The position numbers and the translations under genes were made by a program. The notes under the pieces are model-generated. The model did no database searches. It saw only the letters and a list, made by a program, of their open reading frames with translations, and had not been told where the DNA came from. From positions 1 to 64,000 of the forward strand of contig NZ_JACAEH010000004.1 of assembly GCF_013388945.1 (NCBI RefSeq): DNA of 64,000 bases. Reading direction: 5' to 3'. This document shows positions 50,300-59,396 of the stretch, in pieces. Numbering within the stretch: the first letter of the stretch is position 1; the number at the start of each line of letters is the position of its first letter. The stretch is from Nitrososphaera sp. GTDB taxonomy: Archaea; Thermoproteota; Nitrososphaeria; Nitrososphaerales; Nitrososphaeraceae.

Positions 50300-50518
50300 T
50301 TGGTTGTGGACCGCGAAAAAATCATAACGGCCGCAATAATGGCAGGGCTGTTTGGCGGGCTCGTCGGCGGGCCGGTGGCAAGCCTGTCCGATTACTATGC
50401 GCCACCTGAAAAGAGGTTTTGGCTTTTCATCATCCCCGAGTTCATCGGATTTATCTGCATGGGGCTCATGGTCTACTACGGCAGGTCCAGGAAAAAGAAG
50501 GCAGACCTTGATCATTGA
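50300..50518 (+). CDS. Small two-helix membrane protein
   Basis: 72 residues (IITAAIMAGLFGGLVGGPVA; FWLFIIPEFIGFICMGLMVY), basic C-terminus. Start TTG 50300 or GTG 50306. Converges on the metalloprotease gene with 7-nt overlap. Unknown. Confidence 0.6.
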   Translation: MVVDREKIITAAIMAGLFGGLVGGPVASLSDYYAPPEKRFWLFIIPEFIGFICMGLMVYYGRSRKKKADLDH

Positions 50519-51030
50519 ATGTAGGACTGGCTCGACTTGTCAAAATCCTTGACCACATGGAATTCCCGGCCAAACTGCGTCTGCACCATCGTCCGCAGCT
50601 GCGGGAAAAGCGACGACGGGTCCTCCTTTGCCATCCTGGTAGAGCTGTGGTCGTCGCCCAGGGCATCCTTGCAAAGCTCGAAGGTCATCTGCCTCACTCT
50701 GTTCTCGTCGGTTATCCCTAGGCTGTGCAGGTACTCGTGCGCAAGCACCATGAAGAGGTAGGCGTTGTATTCCCCTTCCGAGCCTGAGAGCTTGCGTATC
50801 GCCGCCAAGACGTAGCTGTTCATGACTATGACGTTTGAGCCAAGGATGTGGTACGCCCCTAGGTTTGTGGGCATCACCTGCAAAATCAGGCTCAGTCCGG
50901 CCCTGTGCATCTTGAACTTGTCAAATACAGCAGACTTGACCATCTCAAAGGCCTCGTCAAAGTTCTTGATGCCTGCCACCTTTGCCTGAAACGCCGCCTG
51001 CCTTTCTGTGACCACGATTATCTTCCGCAT
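50512..51030 (-). CDS. HExxH metalloprotease-like protein
   Basis: 172 residues from MRKIIVVTERQAAFQAKVAG. The motif MVLAHEYLHSLGI (HExxH) near residue 115 is a zinc site followed by a short tail. Not linked to a named family. No signal peptide, so probably cytoplasmic. The frame upstream of 51030 is noise over the apt gene. Confidence 0.65.
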   Translation of the reverse strand: MRKIIVVTERQAAFQAKVAGIKNFDEAFEMVKSAVFDKFKMHRAGLSLILQVMPTNLGAYHILGSNVIVMNSYVLAAIRKLSGSEGEYNAYLFMVLAHEYLHSLGITDENRVRQMTFELCKDALGDDHSSTRMAKEDPSSLFPQLRTMVQTQFGREFHVVKDFDKSSQSYIQ

Positions 51031-51106
51031 GCCAGCCGTATAAAGTGGCCGGTAAGCCGGGGCTGACTTCGGAATCTTTTTTACCGCCAAAAAGCGCCTA
51101 CTTTTC

Positions 51107-51640
51107 GTGGCGCCCAGACTCAACCTTGACAGGATAATCACAAAGCACCCGGACTTTCCCAAGCCGGGCATACTGTTTCGGGACATCAACCCGGTTTTCA
51201 GAAACGCCGACGCGCTCAAGTACGTCGCAGGCGCGTTCTCAAAGACGTTCCCGAAGTCGAAATTCGACTCTGTCGCCGGCATCGAGTCAAGGGGCTTCAT
51301 AGTCGCCACGGCGCTTGCAATGAAGGCCGGCAAGGGCGTCGTCATGATAAGGAAGGCCGGCAAGCTTCCAGGCAACACGATAAAAAAATCGTACGACATC
51401 GAGTACGGTAGCGCGACTATGGAAGTGCAGAACGGCGCGGTGAAAAAGGGCGGCAGGATACTCGTTGCCGACGACCTCATCGCCACCGGCGGCACTGCGG
51501 TAGCGGCGGCGCAGCTGGTCGAGGAGCTGGGCGGCAAGGTGGCCGGCTTTGCGTTTGTGATAGAGCTTGCAGGGCTAAAGGGCGCGGACAGGCTGCGCGA
51601 CATGGGCTACAAGGTAGAGTCGCTGGTGGTGTACGACTGA
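51107..51640 (+). CDS. apt: Adenine phosphoribosyltransferase
   Basis: 177 residues with the PRPP-binding loop [15 protein letters not shown] and [15 protein letters not shown]. It converts adenine and PRPP to AMP. Start GTG 51107. Overlaps mtnP (TGATG), so adenine released by mtnP is recycled by apt. Confidence 0.92.
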   Translation: MAPRLNLDRIITKHPDFPKPGILFRDINPVFRNADALKYVAGAFSKTFPKSKFDSVAGIESRGFIVATALAMKAGKGVVMIRKAGKLPGNTIKKSYDIEYGSATMEVQNGAVKKGGRILVADDLIATGGTAVAAAQLVEELGGKVAGFAFVIELAGLKGADRLRDMGYKVESLVVYD

Positions 51641-52434
51641 TGGAAAAGGCAGACATCGGCATCATAGGCGGAACCGGCGTCTACGACGCGGGGCTGTTTT
51701 CTGACAAGAAGGAAATAAAGCTGCACACGCCGTACGGCGAGCCTTCTGACACTATAACTATAGGCGAGTACGCAGGCAGGAAGGTCGCGTTCCTGCCAAG
51801 GCACGGCAAGGGCCACAGAATCCCCCCTCACAAGATAAACGCCCGGGCAAACGTGTGGGCCCTCAAGCAGCTTGGCGTAAAGCGCATAATAGCGCCCTCG
51901 GCGGTGGGCAGCCTACAGGAGGGCTACAAGCCCGGACACATCGCGCTTCCAGACCAGTTCATCGACTTTACAAAGGGGCGCGACTACACCTTCTACGACG
52001 GCGGGCAGGTCGCTCATGTTTCTATGGCAGACCCGTTCTGCTCGGAGCTTCGCGACGTTGCGGCAGCGACAATCAAAAAGCTCGGCTTTGAATTCCACGT
52101 CAAGGCCACGTACGTCTGCGTCGAAGGCCCGCGGTTTTCCACAAGGGCAGAGTCAAAGCTGTTCCGCGACGTGATGAAGGCAGACATCATCGGCATGACG
52201 CTCGTGCCCGAGTGCACCCTTGCCCGCGAGGCAGAGATCTGCTACCTCTCGATAGCGACTGTCACCGACTATGACGTGTGGGCTGACATACCCGTCAGCT
52301 CCAAGGAAGTGATTGAAACGCTGCACAAAAACGTCGAAAAGACGAAAAAACTGGTGGCAGAGCTGATACCTGCCGTGCCGCTAGAGCGGACAAGGTGCGC
52401 CTGCGGGAGCGCGCTTGAAGGCGCGCTACTCTGA
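51640..52434 (+). CDS. mtnP: S-methyl-5'-thioadenosine phosphorylase
   Basis: 264 residues: [15 protein letters not shown], the phosphate site [20 protein letters not shown] and the substrate-binding [20 protein letters not shown]. It cleaves methylthioadenosine, a by-product of polyamine synthesis, to adenine and methylthioribose-1-phosphate. Cotranslated with apt. Confidence 0.93.
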   Translation: MEKADIGIIGGTGVYDAGLFSDKKEIKLHTPYGEPSDTITIGEYAGRKVAFLPRHGKGHRIPPHKINARANVWALKQLGVKRIIAPSAVGSLQEGYKPGHIALPDQFIDFTKGRDYTFYDGGQVAHVSMADPFCSELRDVAAATIKKLGFEFHVKATYVCVEGPRFSTRAESKLFRDVMKADIIGMTLVPECTLAREAEICYLSIATVTDYDVWADIPVSSKEVIETLHKNVEKTKKLVAELIPAVPLERTRCACGSALEGALL

Positions 52435-52716
52435 CGGCGGCTTTATCCCTTCGGGGAGCGTCACGTCGCCTTCGACTATCTTGCGCTGGATCGTCATGAC
52501 AAGCGCGTCCGGGTCAAAGCCCATCTTTGCCACTTTTGCTAGCGTAGTCTTTGACACTGTGACGCTTGCGTTGTGGCCGCCGATGCGCCCAAACGCAATG
52601 GCGGAAAAGCGGAATTCCTGCCCCTTGAGGACGAAATAGCCTGTCAGCTTGCTTGCAATCTCGCTTCCCGACGCGTTTTTGACAAACACGGTGACAGGGA
52701 TGTCGTCAGAGTGCAT
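52426..52716 (-). CDS. Unrecognised 96-residue protein
   Basis: [20 protein letters not shown], beta-rich first half, then helical [23 protein letters not shown] overlaps the next gene's stop (TGATG). Cotranscribed with the 135-residue gene. Converges on mtnP. No function assigned. Confidence 0.6.
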   Translation of the reverse strand: MHSDDIPVTVFVKNASGSEIASKLTGYFVLKGQEFRFSAIAFGRIGGHNASVTVSKTTLAKVAKMGFDPDALVMTIQRKIVEGDVTLPEGIKPPSE

Positions 52717-53123
52717 CACTTGCCGTCCACTTCCATGTTGCGGTTGACGTTTTCCTTGACAGAAAAGCTCCACCATTCAGGGTCTTTTATGGCATAGTCC
52801 CTGACGTCGACTTCGACTGCCTTGTCGTCGGCGTCTTCAAATCTGAATCTCCCTTCCTTTGGAAGTTTCACCAGCCGCCAGCGCAGGTGGCCCTTCCTTG
52901 ACCTGCTGACTGCGACTGCCCACTCTTCCTCCGGCTTTTTCTTGGGCATGCCGATGTAGTCGACTATCTCGAGTATCCCGAGGCGCTTTTCTTCGCAGAA
53001 CATCTCCTTCGTGAGGAGGCTGCGCCACACGTCGACAGAGCCCAGCGTCCTGCCGGCCTCGTTTATGTTGATGACCCCGAAATACACGACCTTGTCGCCG
53101 CCTGTCGGGTCAGAAGTCGTCAT
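52716..53123 (-). CDS. Unrecognised 135-residue protein
   Basis: Soluble alpha/beta protein (VVYFGVININEAGRTLGSVD; WAVAVSRSRKGHLRWRLVKL) rich in Trp and charged residues. Coupled by overlap to the 96-residue gene. Likely the first of the pair. Not recognised. Confidence 0.6.
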   Translation of the reverse strand: MTTSDPTGGDKVVYFGVININEAGRTLGSVDVWRSLLTKEMFCEEKRLGILEIVDYIGMPKKKPEEEWAVAVSRSRKGHLRWRLVKLPKEGRFRFEDADDKAVEVDVRDYAIKDPEWWSFSVKENVNRNMEVDGK

Positions 53124-53146
53124 GATGTATTTGAGCGCCTGCAGGC

Positions 53147-53506
53147 CTATTTAGTTCTTGCATCCTCGTACGGCTTTTCAAGCACTATTCCGATGTTGTC
53201 GACCCGAAGGTTCTTCTTGAAGGGTATGCCGTCCTCTGCGCACCGGCGCCTGTAGCGGTTTGTTATCGCAAAGCGCGGGTGCAATGATTCGAATTCTGTT
53301 TTCGTAATCTCGATGGCCATGCCCCGGCCCACAAGCGACTTTGCTATCTCTTGCGCGCGTTGCTCGCCGCAGGAAAGCGACTTTGCTATCTTGGCCGCAT
53401 CCATCTTGCCGTTCTTCACTATTGCCACAAACGCCCGGGCCTCCTCTGCGCTTATCTTTAATTCTTCTACGATGGCCTGCTCGACGTTTGCTAGGTTGAC
53501 TGCCAT
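53147..53506 (-). CDS. TrmB-like winged-helix protein
   Basis: 119 residues: EEARAFVAIVKNGKMDAAKI AKSLSCGEQRAQEIAKSLVG, a helix-turn-helix of TrmB type, then a short C-terminal part (NRYRRRCAEDGIPFKKNLRV). ATG overlaps the ferritin-like gene stop. A regulator coupled to an iron or oxidant-defence gene is plausible. Confidence 0.7.
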   Translation of the reverse strand: MAVNLANVEQAIVEELKISAEEARAFVAIVKNGKMDAAKIAKSLSCGEQRAQEIAKSLVGRGMAIEITKTEFESLHPRFAITNRYRRRCAEDGIPFKKNLRVDNIGIVLEKPYEDARTK

Positions 53507-53997
53507 TACCTGACTTCCAGCGACATCAGTATGTCTTCGGTGTGCTGCTCGTCCTTGACCTCGTCCGCAAGGATCGTTGTCGCAAGGTTGTAAGTGACGT
53601 AATCGCCAAGCTCAAGCGCCTTTTTGGCAAGCGCGTTATAGTTTTCGACTGCTTTTCCCTCGAACTTTGTCGCCCGCTCCAATGCAGACCTGAGGGTGAG
53701 GTGCTTGACAGGGTCGAGCGGGCCAATGGTGCTGAGCCTCTCCCACTCTGACGGGTTGCTGGGCGCCTTGCCCCCGAGCTCGGAGATCCTGTTTGCCAAA
53801 AGCTCTGCGTGCATCAGCTCGCCGGTTGCCTGCGTCTTTAGCGCCTGCGCGTAGGTGACGAGCCCTATTCCTTCCATGTTTATGCCGACGTACCAGAAAT
53901 AGTGGAATATCCGCATCTCGTCTGAATACGCCTTTTTCAGAGTCTCGATTATGACCTGCGCGTTCTTGCCAAGGATCTTTTTCTCGGTCTTGCCCAT
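53506..53997 (-). CDS. Ferritin-like (Dps/bacterioferritin-type) protein
   Basis: 163 residues in a four-helix bundle with carboxylate/His ligands in AYSDEMRIFHYFWYVGINME, GELMHAELLANRISELGG and DEVKDEQHTEDIL. It stores iron or detoxifies peroxide. Coupled to the TrmB-like gene by overlap. Start ATG 53997. Confidence 0.82.
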   Translation of the reverse strand: MGKTEKKILGKNAQVIIETLKKAYSDEMRIFHYFWYVGINMEGIGLVTYAQALKTQATGELMHAELLANRISELGGKAPSNPSEWERLSTIGPLDPVKHLTLRSALERATKFEGKAVENYNALAKKALELGDYVTYNLATTILADEVKDEQHTEDILMSLEVR

Positions 53998-54021
53998 GCC
54001 TCAATGTACGCGCAGTGGTAT

Positions 54022-54933
54022 TTAAAACTGGACGAGGTTGCGGTATTTTTCGTACCTTTCCTCGACGTCGCTCTGGGTTAGCGCAAGCAGGCGCTTGACG
54101 CCAAAGTCCTCCACGGCAAACGAGCCCATGACGTTGCCGTATATCACGGCCTCTTTCATGGTGCGGAAATCAATGCGCCCCTTGCGCGCAATGTGGCCCA
54201 GAAATCCGCCGGCAAACGAGTCGCCGGCGCCCGTCGGGTCCGTTATCTCGTCCAGGAAAAACGCGGCCGCTGGAAAAACCTGGCCCTCCCTGTCAAAGAG
54301 CACGGCGCCGTGCTCGCCTTTTTTTATTATCGCAAATTTCGGCCCCATTGCAAGGATCTTTTTCGCACACCTCGCAAGGTTGGCCTCGTCGCAGAGAAGC
54401 CTTGCCTCGCTGTCGTTTATCACCACGCCGTCGGTCCTGCCTATCATCTCTGCGACCTTTTTGGGCGCGGTCTGGATCCAGTACTCTATCGTGTCGCACA
54501 CCACCAGCTTGGGATTGTCAAAGAGCTTCAAGATCTTGATGTTCTGCGCAGGATCGTTGTTGGCAAGATAGACGTACTCTGACTTGGCGTACTGTTCCGG
54601 TATGACCGGATCGAAATTTGCAATCACGTTGAGCTCTGTCTTTAGGGTCGTCCTGCTTGAAAGGTTGTAGTCAAAAGAAGAGTCGTAGTGGAAGCACTTG
54701 CCGCCCCTGACAGTCACTATGCCTTTTGTGTCGACGCCCTTTTTCTGGAGCGCCGAGATATTCTCGCCGGGCATGTCCTCGCCTATCGCCGCAACCATTG
54801 CCGTTTTCGTGAACGCGCTTGCCGCAAGCGAGGCAAATGTGGCGGCCCCTCCCAGGATCCGCTCCTCTGTGCGAAACGGCGTCCGGGTGGTGTCAAGGGC
54901 CATCGTGCCAAAGACGGTGAGCAACAGTTGCAC
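54022..54933 (-). CDS. PfkB-family sugar/nucleoside kinase
   Basis: 303 residues, ribokinase fold: GGAATFASLAASAFTKTAMV near the start and catalytic DPTGAGDSFAGGFLGHI near residue 230. Substrate unknown (an adenosine or sugar kinase is possible). Start GTG 54933; TTG 54924 fits a leaderless mRNA from CATTTATTTG slightly better. Confidence 0.85.
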   Translation of the reverse strand: MQLLLTVFGTMALDTTRTPFRTEERILGGAATFASLAASAFTKTAMVAAIGEDMPGENISALQKKGVDTKGIVTVRGGKCFHYDSSFDYNLSSRTTLKTELNVIANFDPVIPEQYAKSEYVYLANNDPAQNIKILKLFDNPKLVVCDTIEYWIQTAPKKVAEMIGRTDGVVINDSEARLLCDEANLARCAKKILAMGPKFAIIKKGEHGAVLFDREGQVFPAAAFFLDEITDPTGAGDSFAGGFLGHIARKGRIDFRTMKEAVIYGNVMGSFAVEDFGVKRLLALTQSDVEERYEKYRNLVQF

Positions 54934-55012
54934 TTTTTTCAGCGTGCAAATAAATGCTTAGCTTTCAGTCACGGCCAATGATTTTGGCAGGGAAGACGAC
55001 TAGGATTTATCA

Positions 55013-55192
55013 TCACCTAAAGCCGGCCCGAATTCCCTGCTTTCCCAGATAGTCGAGGTACGGGTCCCCGTATTCGTAATTCTTGAACTTTTTCCTTCGG
55101 TGCACTTTCATGTGGTTCTTCAGGCGCCACTCGTCTGCAAGCTCGGCGTCGCAAACCTTGCACTTGAATTTCTTTTTGTTGATATAGGTCAT
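55013..55192 (-). CDS. 59-residue C2H2 zinc-finger protein
   Basis: MTYINKKKFKCKVCDAELAD, then WRLKNHMKVHRRKKFKNYEY: a C-x2-C-x12-H-x4-H finger with a basic C-terminal tail. It is too short for most gene callers. Start ATG 55192, about 20-25 nt after TTTATATTTC (55206-55215 on the minus strand). A likely DNA- or RNA-binding protein. Confidence 0.72.
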   Translation of the reverse strand: MTYINKKKFKCKVCDAELADEWRLKNHMKVHRRKKFKNYEYGDPYLDYLGKQGIRAGFR

Positions 55193-55254
55193 GGGACTTT
55201 ATGAAATATAAAGTTCAGACGATTCTCGTCGTGCAAAAAAGAGTGGGGGTGAGA

Positions 55255-56439
55255 TTAGAGCATCGATTCTCCGTCAAGGATTGCCACTGTCACCTCGCCG
55301 TCGACTATCTCTATGTGCCCGTCGTGCGACTGGCCTTCTGTGTCCATCACGCCGAACTCGAGGTGGTATTCATTTTCGCTTATCTGTGCCACCATGTCGG
55401 TATGCAGGTCAAGCTCGTCGTCTATCTCTATGCCGAGCCCTGACAGCTTGGAGAGTATGAACTCCCGTGCCGCCGCGACCGCAGCCATAGATCCGTCCTC
55501 GCCTTCGTCTGCGACACCGCCACTGATGAAGTAGGTGATGCTCACGGTGCTCGTTACCTCCTGTTCGCCCGGCAGGATCTGCGTGTCTGCCTTCAGTGCT
55601 TCTGGGGTGCTGTAGAAGATGGGGAAGTGTACGTCGTTCAGGGTCACAGAGTGTATGCCCGACACCTGCATGCCAAGCGCGTCGGCCGCTGCGTCGGCCC
55701 TTTGCCTTGCGTCGGCTATAGCGTCTGCGATGAGCCCGTCGCGGACATCTTGCTGTTTTTCAGAAGACAGGAAGAAGTACACGCCGCTGACGTTGTTTGC
55801 CCCTGCCTCAATTGCCGTGTCTATTACTTGGCCTGCGTCTACTTCACCGTCTGCGTCAAGGGTGACGCTGATGCTGCTTGAGGCCTTGTAGCCGGTTATC
55901 TCAGTCTGCTGGCACTCTGGAGGCGGCGGGTAGATCTCTATGCACACCCGGTCCGAGCTGTTACCGTACACCGGATAGACGCTGTACGAGCTAGTGCTCA
56001 TCTGCTCTTCCGCGATGCCAAGCTCCTGAAGGGCCGCAATGACTGTGGCAGTCATGTTGGCGTTCTGCGAAGCCGCTTCCCGGGCGGTCTCGCCGCTGGT
56101 CTCGACTCCGACTGTCACGGTGAACCTGTCTGGCTGCGTCTTGGTCGTCGCAGAACCAGAAGTCGTCAGCGTGGCCTTGTCGCTGTCATCTATGGGCGCA
56201 GAGATGAGTTCTGCATCTTCAGCACAGTGCACCAGCGAAGGGTCGGTGGCGCAATCGACGTCGTCTGCGCTTGTAACCGGCGGCTGCGTGCTTGTCTGGT
56301 TGCCGTTGTCCTGAGCAGTCGCGCTCTGCGGGGCCATCAGCTGGCCCGTCGCAAAGACTGCCGCCAAAAGTCCCGCCGCAAGTATCCCTGCAAGCAGGAT
56401 CCTCTGGTTTTTGGTTTGCGTTGTTTTGCCGTCTGACAT
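55255..56439 (-). CDS. Secreted SIMPL-domain (DUF541) protein
   Basis: 394 residues. A signal/anchor helix (ILLAGILAAGLLAAVFATGQ), a low-complexity linker, then a SIMPL domain (about 110-310) with DRFTVTVGVETSGETAREA and ADARQRADAAADALGMQVSG. SIMPL proteins are periplasmic or extracellular with unclear roles in stress. The C-terminal about 80 residues have a further beta-domain. Start ATG 56439, downstream of TTCTAAATG. Confidence 0.85.
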   Translation of the reverse strand: MSDGKTTQTKNQRILLAGILAAGLLAAVFATGQLMAPQSATAQDNGNQTSTQPPVTSADDVDCATDPSLVHCAEDAELISAPIDDSDKATLTTSGSATTKTQPDRFTVTVGVETSGETAREAASQNANMTATVIAALQELGIAEEQMSTSSYSVYPVYGNSSDRVCIEIYPPPPECQQTEITGYKASSSISVTLDADGEVDAGQVIDTAIEAGANNVSGVYFFLSSEKQQDVRDGLIADAIADARQRADAAADALGMQVSGIHSVTLNDVHFPIFYSTPEALKADTQILPGEQEVTSTVSITYFISGGVADEGEDGSMAAVAAAREFILSKLSGLGIEIDDELDLHTDMVAQISENEYHLEFGVMDTEGQSHDGHIEIVDGEVTVAILDGESML

Positions 56440-56603
56440 TTTCGCAGGCGTTGTACAGGAGCACATCGTAGGAAAACCTAACATTTAGAACGCGTTCCAC
56501 GCCCTGTTCTGCATTCCAGAACGCGATTTTTCACTCTAAAACCCCAAAATGGCTGTAAAATTTGCCACTATCATTAAATAACAAACAGGGCAACCGGCAA
56601 GCA

Positions 56604-57179
56604 TTGAAGCTGGTAATCGCCATCACCGGCGCGTCGGGCGTCATATACGGCCTGAGGGCGCTTGAGGTGCTCAAGAGGCTTGGAATAGAGACGCACCTCA
56701 TCCTGAGCGAGTGGGGCGAAAAGACGATCAAGATAGAGACCGACAGGGACGGCGACTATGCAAGGTCCCTTGCGACCCGGGTCTACGACGACTCGAATAT
56801 GGCCGCTCCTGTTTCGTCAGGGTCGTTCAAGACAGACGGCATGGCAGTGATACCCTGCAGCATGAGGACCCTTGCCAGCATCGCAAACGGGCTTGACGAC
56901 ACGCTGGTGGCAAGGGCCGCCGGCGTCTGCATCAAAGAGTCCCGCAAAGTGGTGCTGGTGCCAAGGGAAGCCCCGCTATCAAGGATACACCTTGAAAACA
57001 TGTACAAGCTTGCCGGCCTTCCAAACGCCGTAATCATGCCTGCGATGCCGGGGTTCTACCACCGCCCAAAGACAATGGAGGAGCTTGTAGACCACGTCGT
57101 CGGCAAAGTCTTGGACCAGTTTGGCATACAGCACGAGCTTTTCAAGAGATGGGGCGAAAAGGCCGGCACCAACTTTTGA
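56604..57179 (+). CDS. ubiX: Flavin prenyltransferase UbiX
   Basis: 191 residues with LVIAITGASGVIYGLRALEV, the FMN site VIPCSMRTLASIANG and REAPLSRIHLENMYKLAG. It makes prenyl-FMN for a UbiD-type decarboxylase (no ubiD in the window). Start TTG 56604, about 30 nt after CATTAAATAAC. Confidence 0.92.
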   Translation: MKLVIAITGASGVIYGLRALEVLKRLGIETHLILSEWGEKTIKIETDRDGDYARSLATRVYDDSNMAAPVSSGSFKTDGMAVIPCSMRTLASIANGLDDTLVARAAGVCIKESRKVVLVPREAPLSRIHLENMYKLAGLPNAVIMPAMPGFYHRPKTMEELVDHVVGKVLDQFGIQHELFKRWGEKAGTNF

Positions 57180-57288
57180 TTCTATAAGGTTTTATAATCT
57201 CGGATTTGTAATTAACTCGTGGCTGCCGAAGGGGTGAGGCGGGATAGCTAGGTACAAAAAGACCTACTCCAGCCGGTCGGTAAACTTT

Positions 57289-57699
57289 GTGATCCCTCTT
57301 TTAGCCATGATGCTGGTAGGCGGCATGTACGTCCTTGCTTCCCGGGGTGGCCAGGACGGCGCAAGCTTCATCATGATTACCATAGCCGCAGGGCTTGTCG
57401 TGTACTGGGTGTGGGAGCTGCGCAAGATATCAAGGCCTTCTGAGCAAAAGATGCCCCGCGAAGTAGAGCAGAAGGACTGGGTCTACGACCTGATAAAGAA
57501 CAACGACGAGATGGTGTTCGTCGCAGAGGTGCCGGGCCCGGAGGACCAGATAAACGTGAGGCTTGCGGCGGGCATCCTGCGCATAAAGGGCGGCCAGAAC
57601 TTTTCAAAGGACGTGCAGCTGGACCTGACGTCTGAGATGGGCATATCCGACTACAAGTACCGCAACGGCGTGCTCACGATAAAGATCCAGAAAGTCTAG
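57289..57699 (+). CDS. Membrane-anchored Hsp20-like (CS-fold) protein
   Basis: Two membrane helices (IPLLAMMLVGGMYVLA; FIMITIAAGLVVYWVW) and then an alpha-crystallin/CS-like domain (DEMVFVAEVPGPEDQINVRL AAGILRIKGG) ending in VLTIKIQKV. The frame is open upstream from ATA 57244 (IARYKKTYSSRSVNFV) but has no standard start. A leaderless GTG at 57219 would be in frame only if one G of GGCGGGATA were absent. GTG 57289 is given as the minimal start. It is either truncated or has a 1-nt error. Confidence 0.6.
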   Translation: MIPLLAMMLVGGMYVLASRGGQDGASFIMITIAAGLVVYWVWELRKISRPSEQKMPREVEQKDWVYDLIKNNDEMVFVAEVPGPEDQINVRLAAGILRIKGGQNFSKDVQLDLTSEMGISDYKYRNGVLTIKIQKV

Positions 57700-58265
57700 A
57701 GTTCCGTGTTGTCTTCCCACAGGCGCATCTTGTCTTCCTTGTCGCGCCTGCGCGCTTCCTGCAGCATGTTGTAGACCGTCTTGTGCATGCTCCCCTTTGC
57801 AAGCTGGTCTATTGCTTCTGTCGCAAGCCTGATCTCGTGGTACGTCCCGATGAGCCCTACTGTGTGGCCGTACACAGAGATGTAGGCGCCTGTCAGCTCT
57901 TCGATGGTCCTTCGCGCTTTTCCGCCCTCGCCTATTATCCTGCCGCGTATGCGCGCAAGTGCGCTTGGCGACTTGCCGGCATAGTCGCGAAGGTCAAGTT
58001 GCTGGTAGACTTCTTCCTCCCCGAAAAGGCGCATGGCTCGCTCTGGCGAAAAACCGCGTGCGATTGCAGACACTATCTCGACAGCCTTGAACATCTCCAT
58101 CTGCTCCACCGGCTTGTCGCCTTTTACCATCGCGTCGCCTGATTCGCTGTCAACCTCTATTGCGACGCCGCACTTTTTCTCGATGTCCTGCTTTACCTTG
58201 CCGCTCTTGCCTATCAGGGCGCCTATCCTCTCCCGGGGAATCTTGACGGTATGGGCAAAGCTCAT
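57696..58265 (-). CDS. KH-domain ribosome assembly protein (Dim2/Pno1-like)
   Basis: 189 residues with two KH domains (IPRERIGALIGKSGKVKQDI; RIRGRIIGEGGKARRTIEEL). Archaeal Dim2 works with aNob1 in 3'-end maturation of 16S rRNA. Its ATG overlaps rio1's stop by 4 nt. Last gene of DUF424-rio1-KH. Confidence 0.88.
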   Translation of the reverse strand: MSFAHTVKIPRERIGALIGKSGKVKQDIEKKCGVAIEVDSESGDAMVKGDKPVEQMEMFKAVEIVSAIARGFSPERAMRLFGEEEVYQQLDLRDYAGKSPSALARIRGRIIGEGGKARRTIEELTGAYISVYGHTVGLIGTYHEIRLATEAIDQLAKGSMHKTVYNMLQEARRRDKEDKMRLWEDNTEL

Positions 58266-59062
58266 GTCGATATCTTCTCTACAAGCCGGCCTGCATCGAG
58301 CACCTCGATGCCCCGCTTTGCAAAGAACCTGTTCACGTTTTGTATGTCGCGCACTAAAAACTGTTTTGAATTGGGATGGCGGACGTCAACTGCTGAGCCA
58401 AAGTCAAAAAGCATGACTTCCCCTGCCGGGCTCTTGAAGATGTTGTATTCTGACAGGTCGGCGTGAACAAGGTTGGCCTTTTGGTACAGCATCGTTACCT
58501 GCCTGACGACCTCGTCGTAGTCTGCCTGCGTCACCTCGCCGTCGCCAAGCGGGATTGCTACGTGCCCCTCCTCGTCGCCGATGTACTCCATCACAAGCAC
58601 GTTCTTTTCAACCGCTATCGGGGCCGGCACCTTCACGCCGGCGTCGTGTGCCGTCTTTAAGTTCTTGAACTCTTTTTTGGCCCACGCCGCTATAAAGCTC
58701 CTCGTGTCCTTCTTTATGTCTGAAAAGCGCGGGTCGCCGGCGATGTACTGCATCCTCTTCTTGAACTCGGCGCTGACTGTCAGGTATATCTTGACCGCGA
58801 CGTGCCTTCCTTCAGGCGTCTCGGCAATGTAGAGCTTTGATTCCTTGCCGGACGCAAAGTGGCTCCTGACTGATTTTAGTATGCCATCGTCTACCATCTT
58901 TGCAATCACTTTCAGGGTAGGCAGATCGAATACCCCCTCCATCACTTGGTAGTCTTCGGACCTTTTCTCCAAAAGCCGGCTTTCGCGCTCGCGCTTGTCG
59001 TAGCGCCTGTCGGCCCGCGCAGCTGCCTTGTTGTCGTCTGCCCGTTCCCTCATGAGCATCAC
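58262..59062 (-). CDS. rio1: RIO1-type serine kinase/ATPase
   Basis: 266 residues: SGKESKLYIAETPEGRHVAV KIY (ATP Lys), catalytic LVHADLSEYNIF (HxD) and metal LFDFGSAVD. It is an ATPase-driven switch in 40S/30S maturation. It sits between DUF424 and the KH gene with 4-nt overlaps on both sides. Confidence 0.94.
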   Translation of the reverse strand: MMLMRERADDNKAAARADRRYDKRERESRLLEKRSEDYQVMEGVFDLPTLKVIAKMVDDGILKSVRSHFASGKESKLYIAETPEGRHVAVKIYLTVSAEFKKRMQYIAGDPRFSDIKKDTRSFIAAWAKKEFKNLKTAHDAGVKVPAPIAVEKNVLVMEYIGDEEGHVAIPLGDGEVTQADYDEVVRQVTMLYQKANLVHADLSEYNIFKSPAGEVMLFDFGSAVDVRHPNSKQFLVRDIQNVNRFFAKRGIEVLDAGRLVEKIST

Positions 59063-59364
59063 GTTTGCTGGAACTTGAATATCATCAAAAACGGCACGCC
59101 GGATATCCGCTTTACAGAGGTCTCTTTTGCCATGCCCATCTCAAGCGCCTGTCCCACGATGCTGTTGCCCACCAGGTTTGCAATGGCGCACTTTTTGAGG
59201 AGCTCGCCGGCGTGGTCGCTCTCGATGACCTCCTGCTGGAAATATTCCTTCGTAATGTTTATCACAAGACCGTCCTGCTCAAGCCTGCTCCCCACAAGGG
59301 ACAGGTCGCAGATGTCCACCATGAGCGACCCCTGGTAAGGCGTGGTCCTTGCCGCGTACAACAA
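59059..59364 (-). CDS. DUF424-family protein
   Basis: 101 residues: YQGSLMVDICDLSLVGSRLE, then VIESDHAGELLKKCAIANLV and PFLMIFKFQQ. A small archaeal family of unknown role, often beside translation genes. Start TTG 59364. First gene of the ribosome-biogenesis operon. Confidence 0.8.
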   Translation of the reverse strand: MLYAARTTPYQGSLMVDICDLSLVGSRLEQDGLVINITKEYFQQEVIESDHAGELLKKCAIANLVGNSIVGQALEMGMAKETSVKRISGVPFLMIFKFQQT

Positions 59365-59396
59365 GTGTCCTTGTGCGAAGAGCGTAATGAGGCTTT

